From contig JAUYQR010000012.1 of the NCBI GenBank assembly GCA_030697175.1, positions 123,591-164,566 on the forward strand: a stretch of DNA of 40,976 nucleotides, read 5' to 3'. This document shows, one piece after another, positions 1-8,198 of the stretch. This DNA comes from Paracoccaceae bacterium (GTDB lineage Bacteria; Pseudomonadota; Alphaproteobacteria; Rhodobacterales; Rhodobacteraceae). The position numbers and the translations under genes were made by a program. Every line of letters begins with the position of its first letter. Position 1 is the stretch's first letter. The notes under the pieces are model-generated. The model was not told where the DNA came from and did not search any database. It worked only from the letters and a program-made list of their open reading frames with translations.

Positions 1-803
1 AGGATCAGCGCGGCCGCCCCGTCATTGACCCCGCTTGCGTTGCCTGCGGTCACAGTCCCGCCCTTGCGGAACGGCGTGCCAAGTCTGGCCAACGCCTCCA
101 TCGTCGTTGCGCGCGGGTGTTCGTCGCGGTCCACCACCACCGCATCGCCCTTGCGCTGCGGGATGCTGACCGGAGTGATTTCCGCCGCCAGCCGCCCGTT
201 GGCCTGCGCCGCCGATGCCTTGGCTTGCGAACGCAGCGCAAAGGCATCCTGATCGACGCGCGAAATGGCGAAATCCTCTGCCACGTTCTCGCCGGTTTCG
301 GGCATGGACTCGACGCCGTATTGCGCCTTCATCAGCGGATTGACGAAGCGCCAGCCGATGGTGGTGTCATGGATCTCGGCATTGCGGCTGAACGCCGTGT
401 CGGCCTTCGGCATCACAAATGGCGCGCGCGACATGCTTTCCACCCCGCCCGCGATCATCAGATCGGCCTCACCGGCCTTGATCTGCCGGGCGGCCACCAA
501 CACCGCATCCATCCCCGACCCGCACAGCCGGTTGATCGTTGTGCCGGTCACCGAAACCGGCAGGCCTGCCAGCAGGGCCGACATGCGCGCCACGTTGCGG
601 TTATCCTCGCCCGCCTGATTGGCGCAGCCGAAGACGACATCATTCACCGCCGCCCAATCCACCTGCCGGTTGCGCGCCATCAGCGCGCGCAGCGGCACCG
701 CCCCCAGATCATCGGCCCGGACCGAGGACAGGCTGCCGCCGAACCGGCCGATCGGCGTGCGGATATAGTCGCAGATGAAAACGTCGGTCATGTCAAAGCT
801 CAT
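1..803 (-). CDS. pcaF: 3-oxoadipyl-CoA thiolase, 3' end beyond window
   Basis: Thiolase that splits 3-oxoadipyl-CoA with CoA into succinyl-CoA and acetyl-CoA, the last step of the beta-ketoadipate pathway. About 268 codons are visible and the C-terminal part, with the second catalytic Cys and His, lies off the left edge. The acyl-accepting cysteine is seen in NRLCGSG (Cys94 from the first ATG), and the N-terminus has the family-typical VFICDYIRTPIGRFGG. The ATG at 803 is one base after the pcaJ stop; a second ATG at 791 (MTDVF) fits the usual PcaF N-terminus equally well, so the start is uncertain by four codons. It sits directly behind pcaIJ in the same minus-strand run, which favours 3-oxoadipyl-CoA over other thiolase substrates. 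It is partial only because of the window edge. Confidence 0.9.
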   Translation of the reverse strand, partial: MSFDMTDVFICDYIRTPIGRFGGSLSSVRADDLGAVPLRALMARNRQVDWAAVNDVVFGCANQAGEDNRNVARMSALLAGLPVSVTGTTINRLCGSGMDAVLVAARQIKAGEADLMIAGGVESMSRAPFVMPKADTAFSRNAEIHDTTIGWRFVNPLMKAQYGVESMPETGENVAEDFAISRVDQDAFALRSQAKASAAQANGRLAAEITPVSIPQRKGDAVVVDRDEHPRATTMEALARLGTPFRKGGTVTAGNASGVNDGAAALI

Positions 804-804
804 T

Positions 805-1476
805 TCACAGTTCGGGCACGGCAAGGTCAGCCACCGGCCCGTCCAGATGCAGGATCGCACCGGTCATGGCTTGCAGCGCGTCATAGGTCAGGAAGGGCAG
901 TTTTTCTCGCAGCACAAAGCGCCCCGCAATGATGTCGATGACCGCAAGGCTGGAATAGACCCGCGTCACGCAGCCAACCCCGGTCAGCGGCAGGGTGCAG
1001 CGTTCGAGGAGTTTGGGCTTGCCGTCCTTGGTGACATGGTCGGTCATCACCGCCACGCGCTTTGCCCCGTGGACAAGGTCCATCGCCCCACCGACCGCAG
1101 GCACGCCTTTCGGGCCGGTGGACCAGTTCGCCAGATCGCCGGTTTCGGCCACTTCGTAAGCGCCGAGGATCGCCACATCCAGAAGCCCGCCACGCACCAT
1201 GGCAAAGCTGTCGGCGTGGTGGAAGAACGCCGTGCCGGGTTTCAGCGTGACCGCCTTCTTGCCGGCGTTGATCAGATCCCAGTCCTCGTGCCCCGGTGCG
1301 GGGGCCTGGCCAAAGCCGAGGATGCCGTTTTCGGTGTGAAAGATCGCCTCGCGTCCGGGCGGCTGGAATTTCGCCACCAGTTCGGGAAAGCCGATGCCAA
1401 GGTTGACATAGGCGCCATCGGCAATGTCCTGCGCCGCGCGCCACGCCATCTGCGTCGGGATCAGCTTCAAAGTCAT
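805..1476 (-). CDS. pcaJ: 3-oxoadipate CoA-transferase subunit B
   Basis: Beta subunit (223 aa) of succinyl-CoA:3-oxoadipate CoA-transferase, which activates 3-oxoadipate. It carries the class I CoA-transferase motif FHTENGILG with the catalytic Glu at about residue 49, and the glycine-rich GGAMDLVHGAKR segment typical of SCOT-type B subunits. An upstream in-frame extension to 1737 exists but runs deep inside pcaI. The ATG at 1476 overlaps the pcaI stop in an ATGA, the usual translational coupling of the two subunits, so that start is chosen. Its stop is followed one base later by pcaF. Full length for the family. Confidence 0.93.
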   Translation of the reverse strand: MTLKLIPTQMAWRAAQDIADGAYVNLGIGFPELVAKFQPPGREAIFHTENGILGFGQAPAPGHEDWDLINAGKKAVTLKPGTAFFHHADSFAMVRGGLLDVAILGAYEVAETGDLANWSTGPKGVPAVGGAMDLVHGAKRVAVMTDHVTKDGKPKLLERCTLPLTGVGCVTRVYSSLAVIDIIAGRFVLREKLPFLTYDALQAMTGAILHLDGPVADLAVPEL

Positions 1477-2207
1477 GCCGCCACCTCTGGATAGCGGGCG
1501 TTGGCCCGGTTCAGGGCTTCTTCCTGCGCGGGGTTCGCCACTTCGACCAGCCCCTGCACGAAGATGCCGGGGGTGATCACCGCTTCGGGGTCGATCCCGC
1601 CGGGGGCGACAATGCGGCTGACCTGCACGATGGTCGTTGCCGCCGCCATGCACATCAGGGGCCCAAAGTTCCGCGCCGCCATCCGGTAGGTCAGGTTGCC
1701 CAGACGGTCGCCCAGATGCGCCTTGACCAGCGCGCAATCCGCCTTCAGCCAGCGCTCCTGAACATAAGGTCGCCCGTCGAACACCTCGACCGGTTTGCCG
1801 ATTGCCAGATCGGTGCCGTAGCTGGTGGGCGTGAAGAACGCCGGAATACCCGCCCCCCCGGCGCGGATACGCTCAGCCAAAGTGCCTTGCGGCACCAGTT
1901 CCAACTCGATCTGCCCGGCAAGATAGCGTTCGGTGAATACCACCGGATCCGCGGATCGCGGGAAGGAGCAGATCAGCTTTGCCACCATGCCCGCCTCGAT
2001 CAGCGCGGCAAGCCCGACGTGTCCGTTCCCGGCGTTGTTGTTGACCAGGGTCAGGCCGGTCGGGTGCCCTGTCGCGATGAACCGGTCGATCAGCGCGTGG
2101 ATCAGTTCGATCGGTGCGCCCGATCCGCCAAAGCCGCCGATCATCACCGTCATGCCATCGCGGATGCCCGCAACCGCGGTGGCCAGATCGGGAAGTGTCT
2201 TGTCCAT
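1473..2207 (-). CDS. pcaI: 3-oxoadipate CoA-transferase subunit A
   Basis: Alpha subunit (244 aa) of the 3-oxoadipate CoA-transferase, partner of PcaJ. The N-terminus has the CoA-transferase glycine motif MIGGFGGSGAP at about residues 22-32, followed by the conserved NNNAGNGHVGLAALI segment and SFPRS. It follows the tautomerase-like gene by 11 bases and overlaps pcaJ by four (ATGA). Together with pcaF downstream and maleylacetate reductase upstream it completes a route from hydroxyquinol to central metabolism. A general 3-oxoacid CoA-transferase on acetoacetate is possible by sequence alone, but the neighbours favour 3-oxoadipate. Confidence 0.92.
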   Translation of the reverse strand: MDKTLPDLATAVAGIRDGMTVMIGGFGGSGAPIELIHALIDRFIATGHPTGLTLVNNNAGNGHVGLAALIEAGMVAKLICSFPRSADPVVFTERYLAGQIELELVPQGTLAERIRAGGAGIPAFFTPTSYGTDLAIGKPVEVFDGRPYVQERWLKADCALVKAHLGDRLGNLTYRMAARNFGPLMCMAAATTIVQVSRIVAPGGIDPEAVITPGIFVQGLVEVANPAQEEALNRANARYPEVAA

Positions 2208-2218
2208 TCCGCGTCTTC

Positions 2219-2551
2219 CTATTTCAGCGCGATGTAGGTTTCGGGGTCCAGCATGGTCACCCGGATGGCGACATGGCTGCCCGTGGCGCCACCTGCCATT
2301 TCACGCAATCTGGCACAGACATCCAGCAGCACCGCGCGCGTGCGTTCCGGGCGGGGCATGACCTGCAGCTCGACATTGACCGGCGGCAGGCCGGGCATCG
2401 CCAGAACCGAGATCACGGCCATCTGGCAAGCGGGCCGGTCAACCGTCAGGCCCTGACACAGCATGTCCAGGATCGGACCCAGCGCGGCAGCCAACCTGTC
2501 GCGGCATGCCGGATAGATCGTTTCGTCCACATAGATCTTCACGTTCGGCAT
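2219..2551 (-). CDS. small tautomerase-superfamily-like protein
   Basis: A 110-residue cytosolic protein starting MPNVKIYVDE. Proline directly after the initiator Met is the hallmark of the tautomerase superfamily, where Pro1 is the catalytic base, and 110 residues fits the MIF/CHMI size class better than the 60-residue 4-oxalocrotonate tautomerases. No other catalytic residue can be assigned by eye. It sits between the ketopantoate-reductase-like gene (43 bases upstream) and pcaI (11 bases downstream), so it may isomerise an enol/keto intermediate such as maleylacetate or a product of the upper pathway; that role is inference. It could also be an uncharacterised family with a chance N-terminal Pro. 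Confidence 0.6.
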   Translation of the reverse strand: MPNVKIYVDETIYPACRDRLAAALGPILDMLCQGLTVDRPACQMAVISVLAMPGLPPVNVELQVMPRPERTRAVLLDVCARLREMAGGATGSHVAIRVTMLDPETYIALK

Positions 2552-2594
2552 CTTGGCCCCTGATCTCCGCTGTCTTGTCGCCGCTGATCACGGA

Positions 2595-3641
2595 TCAAAC
2601 GGCAAGGCCACCTTCTGTCAGCAGATCCACGTTTTCCGGCCGCGGGGCCAGCTTGCCCGCCTCGATCTGCAGGGCAATCTCGACCACGCGCTGATTGACC
2701 GGCGCAGAACGGCCATGGGCGCGCAGGGTCTGCACGACCCATCCGTTCACCTCTTCCACCTCGGCCCGGCGGCCCTTGCGCCAATCCTGCAGCGATGTGG
2801 TCAACGTATCTTCCCGCGAGAAGGTCCGCAGCACCTCGTCAAGGATTTCATCGACATAGCGTTCGGGGTCATTGCTCATGCTGGGCGGCATCCCGATGAT
2901 CGGCATGATCGTCGCCCCATCGGCCAAGGCCGCCTGCATCGCCTCATACCCGGCTTCGCGCATCACCTTCAGCATCCCGGGCGCGCGGGCGGCGTCGTTC
3001 AACGCGGTGTCGATGATGGCCGAGGGGATGAGTTCGGCGGCATTGACCACCAGCTTCATCCATTTGGCTGACCGGATGTCATCCGTCACCTCGACCCGGC
3101 CGGTGTGGCGCAAGAGGTCGGCCACGGCCTCGACGCGGTGCTGTTGCGCGGGGTCCAGCGCACCCATCGCGAACCAGGATTCGTCATGGTCGTTCTGGCG
3201 GTTGGTCACACCGGGCACCCACATGTTCGACGCAATCTCGATCACCGCGCCGATGGTGCGGTGGCGGCCGACGACGGCGGCGATGTCTTCATGCGTCATG
3301 CCGTTCTGCAGGCCGATCACAAAGCCATCTTCGGCCAGCACCGGCTTGATCAACTGGGTGGCCCAGGTCGTGTCATAGGCCTTGACCACCAGAAAGATCA
3401 GATCAAAGGGCTGCTTGATCTCGGCAATCTGGCACAGATGCAGGGCGGGGACACGGGCGGTGACCGTCCGGGTCGGAAAGTTCACCGTGATGCCACCCTC
3501 GCGGATCGCCTCGATATGGGCGGGCCACTGGTCGATGAAGGTGACATCCAGCCCCGCCAGCGCGAAATCCGCGGCGATGGATGACCCCTGGGCTCCGGTC
3601 CCCAGAAAGGCGATGCGGGGGCTTTTGTGATCCGGCGTCAT
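2595..3641 (-). CDS. ketopantoate reductase (ApbA/PanE) family oxidoreductase
   Basis: A 348-residue NAD(P)-dependent reductase. The N-terminal Rossmann fold begins IAFLGTGAQGSSIA (residues 10-23), FLVVKAYDT carries the family lysine near residue 106, and the C-terminal domain opens with SAKWMKLVVNAAELIPSA, containing the Lys/Asn pair expected in the active site. At 348 aa it is longer than housekeeping PanE (about 300 aa). It overlaps the upstream hydroxyquinol dioxygenase by four bases (ATGA), so it is coupled to ring cleavage rather than to pantothenate synthesis. The likely substrate is a 2-oxo or 3-oxo acid of this pathway, but it cannot be named from sequence. Confidence 0.82.
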   Translation of the reverse strand: MTPDHKSPRIAFLGTGAQGSSIAADFALAGLDVTFIDQWPAHIEAIREGGITVNFPTRTVTARVPALHLCQIAEIKQPFDLIFLVVKAYDTTWATQLIKPVLAEDGFVIGLQNGMTHEDIAAVVGRHRTIGAVIEIASNMWVPGVTNRQNDHDESWFAMGALDPAQQHRVEAVADLLRHTGRVEVTDDIRSAKWMKLVVNAAELIPSAIIDTALNDAARAPGMLKVMREAGYEAMQAALADGATIMPIIGMPPSMSNDPERYVDEILDEVLRTFSREDTLTTSLQDWRKGRRAEVEEVNGWVVQTLRAHGRSAPVNQRVVEIALQIEAGKLAPRPENVDLLTEGGLAV

Positions 3642-4498
3642 GCTGCGGCCCGGTTCAGAACGAAATCAAAGGTCGAGCGCCACTTCGTCTCGCCCCCCGC
3701 CACAGGCTCGAACGGCGCGATCAGCGATTGCTTCACACCAAAGACCGCGTCCGATTGCAGGTAGTCGTCCCCCGCCACGAAGGTATGGGTGACGACCGTT
3801 TCAAAGCCCGTCCGGCTGACGATGAAGTGCATGTGCGCGGGGCGGTAGGGGTGGCGGCCGAGATGGCCCAGCATCTGCCCCACCGGGCCATCATCGGGAA
3901 TCGGATAGGACACCGGCTTGATCCCCTTGAACCAGTAGCGCCCATCAGGCCCGGTGACGAACACACCCCGGTTGTTGTGGCGCGGCTGCACCCCCGGCTG
4001 CTGCACGTCGTAAAAACCGTCCTCATTGTCGGACCAGACGTCGATCCGCACCCCGTCCAGCGGATTGCCCTCCAGATCCGTCACGCGGCCCTCGAACAGG
4101 CAGGTCTCCCTGCCGCCATCCTGCGAGATATTGGTCCCCATCGGATATTCCGGCACGCCGTCCACATGGAACGGCCCCAGCACGGTGTTTTCCGTGGCGC
4201 CTGTCGGGCGGCGGTTGTTGATCGCATCGACCAGCATCGACACGCCCAGCACATCCGACAGAAGGATGTATTCCTGCCGGTTGCCATCGCAGATCTGTCC
4301 GGTGCGGGTGAGAAAGTCGATTGCCACCGCCCACTCCGCTTGCGTCAGTTCGACATCCTTGATGAAGGCATGCAGATGCGCCACCAGCCGCGCCATCACA
4401 TGCGCCAGCCGCGGATCGGTGGCCTTGCCGATCCGTCCATTCACGGCCTCGACCGAATGGCTTTCGGTGAAATAGTCAATGGCTGCGTCTGCGGTCAT
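3638..4498 (-). CDS. hydroxyquinol 1,2-dioxygenase (intradiol)
   Basis: A 286-residue non-heme Fe(III) intradiol dioxygenase that opens hydroxyquinol (1,2,4-trihydroxybenzene) between its ortho hydroxyls to maleylacetate. The N-terminal helical dimerisation domain covers about residues 1-100. The four iron ligands are visible as Tyr163 (GFYDVQ), Tyr198 (SYPIPDDG), His222 and His224 (RPAHMHF), almost the same numbering as characterised hydroxyquinol dioxygenases. The assignment to hydroxyquinol rather than catechol rests on overall similarity and on the adjacent maleylacetate reductase. The ATG at 4498 has AGGA at a normal distance. Downstream it overlaps the PanE-like gene; upstream, 32 bases separate it from macA. 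Confidence 0.9.
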   Translation of the reverse strand: MTADAAIDYFTESHSVEAVNGRIGKATDPRLAHVMARLVAHLHAFIKDVELTQAEWAVAIDFLTRTGQICDGNRQEYILLSDVLGVSMLVDAINNRRPTGATENTVLGPFHVDGVPEYPMGTNISQDGGRETCLFEGRVTDLEGNPLDGVRIDVWSDNEDGFYDVQQPGVQPRHNNRGVFVTGPDGRYWFKGIKPVSYPIPDDGPVGQMLGHLGRHPYRPAHMHFIVSRTGFETVVTHTFVAGDDYLQSDAVFGVKQSLIAPFEPVAGGETKWRSTFDFVLNRAAA

Positions 4499-4515
4499 GG
4501 TCTTGTCCTTTCAGG

Positions 4516-4545
4516 TCAGATCGGCACGGGTCAGATCGGCACGGG
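4516..4545. repeat. 15-bp perfect tandem duplication at the macA stop
   Basis: The unit TCAGATCGGCACGGG occurs twice head to tail (4516-4530 and 4531-4545). Each copy holds, on the minus strand, the last codons of maleylacetate reductase (PVPI) and its TGA, so the C-terminus and stop codon are duplicated. Only the upstream copy is read, and the second copy lies in the macA to dioxygenase spacer. It looks like a recent slippage or duplication event. Confidence 0.85.
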
Positions 4546-5598
4546 TCGGGAGCCAGCCCAGGCCGCCTCGAGCAGCGCGAGAATCCCGTCGCGCGTCACC
4601 TCGCGCGGGTTGGCGTAGGGGTTCTTCACGGCCAGATCAGCGACGCGGCCAAGGTCGTCGCGGCCTATGCCGAACTCGCGCAGCGCCTTTGGCGCGCCCA
4701 GCGATCTGGCCAGATCGTAAAGCCCGCCGCCCAGATCGCCGCCGAACAGCCGCGTCGCCGGTTGCAGCGCCTCGGCCGCCGCCACGGCGTTGAACGCCAT
4801 CGTATGCGGCAAGAGGATGGCGTGGGTTTCGGCATGGGGCAGATCAAGCGCACCGCCCAGCGTGTGGCAAAGCTTGTGATGCAGCGCCATTGCAACCGAA
4901 CCCAACACCGTGCCGCACAGCCACGAGCCATAGAGCGCCTCGCTGCGCGCGCCCAGATCGGCCGGGTCGCGGCAGATGCCGGGAAGCGAGCGTTGCAAGG
5001 CCGCAATCCCCTCCACCGCCATCATCGACGTCACGGGATTGGCGTCGGTGGCATAAAGCCCCTCAACCGCATGGGCCATCGCGTTCAGACCGCTGGCCAC
5101 ACTCATCGCCACGGGCAGGCCCAGCGTCAGTTCGGGATCGTAGATCACCGCCTCGGGCCGGATGCGCGGGTCGCGGCGGGTGGTCTTCACCCGGGCTTCC
5201 GTCTCGCCGAGGATATCGGTCGCTTCCGATCCGGCGTAGGTCGTCGCCACCACCAGATGCGGCGCGTCATTGCGCCAGGCAATCGCCTTGCCCAGCCCGA
5301 TCGTCGATCCGCCGCCAAAAGATACAATGCAATCCGCGCCGCTGTCGGCATAGGCTTGCAGCGCGCGCGTCGTCACCTCCACCGGGGTATGCATCCGCGC
5401 CTCGGCAAAGATGCCCGCCGCCCTGGCACCGATCCGGGCGGCAAGTGCGCCTGCATCGTCTTTCTGGAACGCCGTCGCAAGGATCAGCGCGCGGCTGCCG
5501 CCGATTGCGTCAATCTCGTCGCTCACATGGCGCACCGCGCCCGCCCCGAACCGCACCCGCAGGGGCGCCGACTGATAGATGAATGCGGCCTTCATCAT
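4531..5598 (-). CDS. macA: maleylacetate reductase
   Basis: A 355-residue iron-type alcohol dehydrogenase family enzyme that reduces maleylacetate to 3-oxoadipate with NAD(P)H. Seen are the nucleotide-binding GGGSTIGLGKAIA around residue 97, TYAGSEATDILGET, and the family signature HHKLCHTLGGALDLPHAETH that separates maleylacetate reductases from other Fe-ADHs. It starts at an ATG overlapping the stop of the transporter fusion gene (TGATG at 5598-5600); a second ATG follows immediately. The product of the downstream dioxygenase is its substrate and the 3-oxoadipate goes to PcaIJ. Its 3' end carries the 15-bp tandem duplication described separately. Confidence 0.92.
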   Translation of the reverse strand: MMKAAFIYQSAPLRVRFGAGAVRHVSDEIDAIGGSRALILATAFQKDDAGALAARIGARAAGIFAEARMHTPVEVTTRALQAYADSGADCIVSFGGGSTIGLGKAIAWRNDAPHLVVATTYAGSEATDILGETEARVKTTRRDPRIRPEAVIYDPELTLGLPVAMSVASGLNAMAHAVEGLYATDANPVTSMMAVEGIAALQRSLPGICRDPADLGARSEALYGSWLCGTVLGSVAMALHHKLCHTLGGALDLPHAETHAILLPHTMAFNAVAAAEALQPATRLFGGDLGGGLYDLARSLGAPKALREFGIGRDDLGRVADLAVKNPYANPREVTRDGILALLEAAWAGSRPVPI

Positions 5599-8126
5599 CA
5601 GGTGCCCGCTTGCCGCCGCGCTGTCGAATAGATCAGCGCCGCGGCCAGGATCAGCGCGCCCTGAAAGACATACTGGTAGGTCTGCGACAGCCCCAGGAAG
5701 GACACCGCGTTCAGCACCTCGGTCAACAGGACCGCACCCATCACCGTGCCGATGAAGGTTCCGCGTCCGCCCCGCAGGCTGGTGCCGCCCAGCACCACCG
5801 CCGTGATGCTGGCCAGCGTGTAATTCACCCCCTGCGCCGGATCGCCCACGCCGATCTGCACCATCAGCATGACCGCCCCCAGCGCCGTGAACAGCGACAC
5901 CGCGATGTAGCCGCCGATGATCACGAGGTTGACGCGGATGCCCATCCGCCGTGCCGATTCCTCATGCGACCCCACGGCCCGGAACTGCCAGCCAAGGCGG
6001 CGCTTGCGCAGCACGTATTCGGCCAGCAGCGCCACGACCACCAGCACAAGAAACGCCACCGGCAAAGGCCCCAGCTTCCAGCCGATCGTATCCATCACCG
6101 CAAAATTGATATAGCCGCCCGGCCCGTCGCGCAGCACGAAACTCAGACCCTGCAAGCCGATATACATCGCCAGCGTCGCGGCAATCGGGGTGAAATTGGC
6201 AAAGCGGATCAGACAGCCATTGATCGTGCCGACCGCCAGAGCGGCCAGAAACATCAGCGCAAACCCCAGCGCGATGGTCTGCGCCGATTGCCCGTCATTG
6301 ATGAAGAACGACGCGACAACCACCAGAAACCCGGCAAGTGGCCCCACCGAAAGATCAATGCCGCCCATCAGCAGGGCAACGGTCTGGCCAAGGGCAATGA
6401 ACCCCAGCGCCGTTGCCAGCAGCAGGATGTTCGAGATGTTGAAGGCCGACAGGTAATTCGCATTCTGCCCAAAGACATAAAGCCCCAGCAGCACCACCAC
6501 CGCAGCCAGCGGCACCACGGTGGCATTGTCGCTCTGGATGAACTGGCGCAGCCCGCTGGCAGCGGATTTCGCGGCCTTCGTCGCCTCGCCCACACCCGCC
6601 ACATGCGATTGCGCCTTGACCGCAGCCGCGACGATGCGGCCTTCCGTGACATCCTCGCCGCGCAGGGTTTCGGCGACTCGCCCCCGCGACATCACGATCA
6701 CCACGTCGCACAGGCCCTCCAGCTCGGCCGCGTCCGACGAATTCACGATCACCGGCGTGCCGGATTGCGACACCTCGCGCAGGATGCGGTAGATCTCGAA
6801 CCGCGCGCCGACATCCACGCCCTGCGTCGGCTCATCCGCAAGGATGAAACCGGGGCGCGACATCAGCGCCCGCGCCATCACCACCTTCTGCTGGTTGCCG
6901 CCCGACAGCGACAGGATGCCTGTATCCAGCCCCGGCGTCTTGACCGAGAGCGATCCGAACACACGGCTCACCTCGCCAAGCTCTTTCCGGCGGCTGAGGA
7001 TGCCCAGAGTGCTGAACTGATCCAGCGCCGAGAAGGTCGCATTCTCGCGCACCGTCAGGTCGGCGATGATCCCCTCTTCGTGGCGATCCGACGGCATGTA
7101 GGCCGATTTTGCTTTCACCTCGGCGGCGGAAAGCGGGACGCCTTTCAGACGCACGTCGCCCTTCCAGGGTTCCAGCCCGGCAAGCGCGCGCATCACGCCC
7201 GACTGGCCGTTGCCTTCAACCCCGGCGATGCCGATGATCTGCCCGCGCCCGATGGCGAAGTTGATATCGTGGAACTTGCGGCCCGACAGACCGTTGACGA
7301 TGAAATTGGTTTCGGGGTTCGCGTCGTCCGACTTTGGCGGGAAGGCCGACGCCAGACTGCGCCCCACGATCATGGCAAGCAGATCGTCGTCGGTCACATC
7401 GCGCACCAGCGCGCCACCGGCATACTGGCCGTCGCGCAGCACCGTCACGCGGTGGGCGATCTGGCGCAGCTCTGCCAGCCGGTGGGTGATGTAGATCACG
7501 GCTGTGCCCTGCGCCACGATGCTGCGGATCCGGGCGAACAGCATTTCGGTCGCGTCCTGATCCAGCGCAGCCGTCGGCTCGTCCAGGATCAGCACGGGGG
7601 GCCGGGTGGCCAGCGCCTTGGCAATCTCCAGCAGGTGCTTCTGCGCCACGGTCAGACTGTCGGCCCGCGCGTTCAAGGGGACATGCAATCCCACATCGTC
7701 CAGCATGGCGCGGGCAATCTCGGCCGGGTTGCCCGCGGCAAAAACGCGGTCAGGCAGCGCCACCCGCAGGTTTTCCAGCACCGAAAGGTCATCCAGCACC
7801 GCCGGATGCTGATAGGAAACCGACACGCCCAAGGCAGCAGCGCGTTCCGGCGTCATCGGAGAGATGACTTCGCCATTGAATTCGATCACGCCGCTTTCGG
7901 GCTGCAAGACACCCGAGATGATGTTCATCAACGTGGATTTGCCCGCGCCGTTTTCGCCCAGAATGGCGTGAACCTCGCCCGGATGGATATCCACCGACAC
8001 GTCAGACAGCGCCACGACGCCGGAAAACACCTTGGTGATGTTGGACAGCCGGATCGTCGGCGCGGCCTCGGGCGCGCTGTTCAACGGTTCCGTTTCCACG
8101 AGTTTCATCACTGCAACCTTGGCCAT
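5598..8126 (-). CDS. ribose-type ABC transporter, ATPase-permease fusion
   Basis: One 842-residue polypeptide joins what are normally two proteins. Residues about 1-500 are an RbsA-like double ATPase: the first half has Walker A GENGAGKST (residues 57-65) and ILDEPTAALD; the second half has a degenerate P-loop (GVEGNGQSG), signature LSGGNQQKV and ILADEPTQGVD. From about residue 535 follows an RbsC-like permease with 8-10 hydrophobic segments and the family motif GGIDLSVGP. The open frame extends to 8177, but that start lies inside a strong hairpin; the ATG at 8126 is preceded by AGGA with six-base spacing. It ends overlapping macA. With the separate permease upstream it would give a heteromeric membrane core. 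Substrate is unknown, probably a sugar or polyol. Confidence 0.9.
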   Translation of the reverse strand: MAKVAVMKLVETEPLNSAPEAAPTIRLSNITKVFSGVVALSDVSVDIHPGEVHAILGENGAGKSTLMNIISGVLQPESGVIEFNGEVISPMTPERAAALGVSVSYQHPAVLDDLSVLENLRVALPDRVFAAGNPAEIARAMLDDVGLHVPLNARADSLTVAQKHLLEIAKALATRPPVLILDEPTAALDQDATEMLFARIRSIVAQGTAVIYITHRLAELRQIAHRVTVLRDGQYAGGALVRDVTDDDLLAMIVGRSLASAFPPKSDDANPETNFIVNGLSGRKFHDINFAIGRGQIIGIAGVEGNGQSGVMRALAGLEPWKGDVRLKGVPLSAAEVKAKSAYMPSDRHEEGIIADLTVRENATFSALDQFSTLGILSRRKELGEVSRVFGSLSVKTPGLDTGILSLSGGNQQKVVMARALMSRPGFILADEPTQGVDVGARFEIYRILREVSQSGTPVIVNSSDAAELEGLCDVVIVMSRGRVAETLRGEDVTEGRIVAAAVKAQSHVAGVGEATKAAKSAASGLRQFIQSDNATVVPLAAVVVLLGLYVFGQNANYLSAFNISNILLLATALGFIALGQTVALLMGGIDLSVGPLAGFLVVVASFFINDGQSAQTIALGFALMFLAALAVGTINGCLIRFANFTPIAATLAMYIGLQGLSFVLRDGPGGYINFAVMDTIGWKLGPLPVAFLVLVVVALLAEYVLRKRRLGWQFRAVGSHEESARRMGIRVNLVIIGGYIAVSLFTALGAVMLMVQIGVGDPAQGVNYTLASITAVVLGGTSLRGGRGTFIGTVMGAVLLTEVLNAVSFLGLSQTYQYVFQGALILAAALIYSTARRQAGT

Positions 8127-8163
8127 ATTACGTCCTGCCATCCCTGCGGGAAGTTGGAAGGGT

Positions 8164-8191
8164 GCGGCCCCGGACATCTGCCCGGGGCCGC
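8164..8191 (-). promoter_or_regulatory. intercistronic hairpin after the binding-protein gene
   Basis: A perfect 10-bp stem (GCGGCCCCGG at 8164-8173 against CCGGGGCCGC at 8182-8191) with an 8-base loop, seven bases after the stop of the solute-binding-protein gene and before the ATPase-permease gene. No T-run follows on the minus strand, so a complete intrinsic terminator is unlikely. In many sugar ABC operons such a hairpin stabilises the upstream binding-protein message or attenuates the downstream genes, giving excess binding protein. That role is inferred here. Confidence 0.7.
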
Positions 8192-8198
8192 GACCAGA

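Noticed and set aside
8127-8177. Upstream ATG at 8177 as start of the ATPase-permease fusion.
   Set aside because: It lies inside a perfect 10-bp hairpin and has no ribosome site, while the ATG at 8126 has AGGA six bases upstream.
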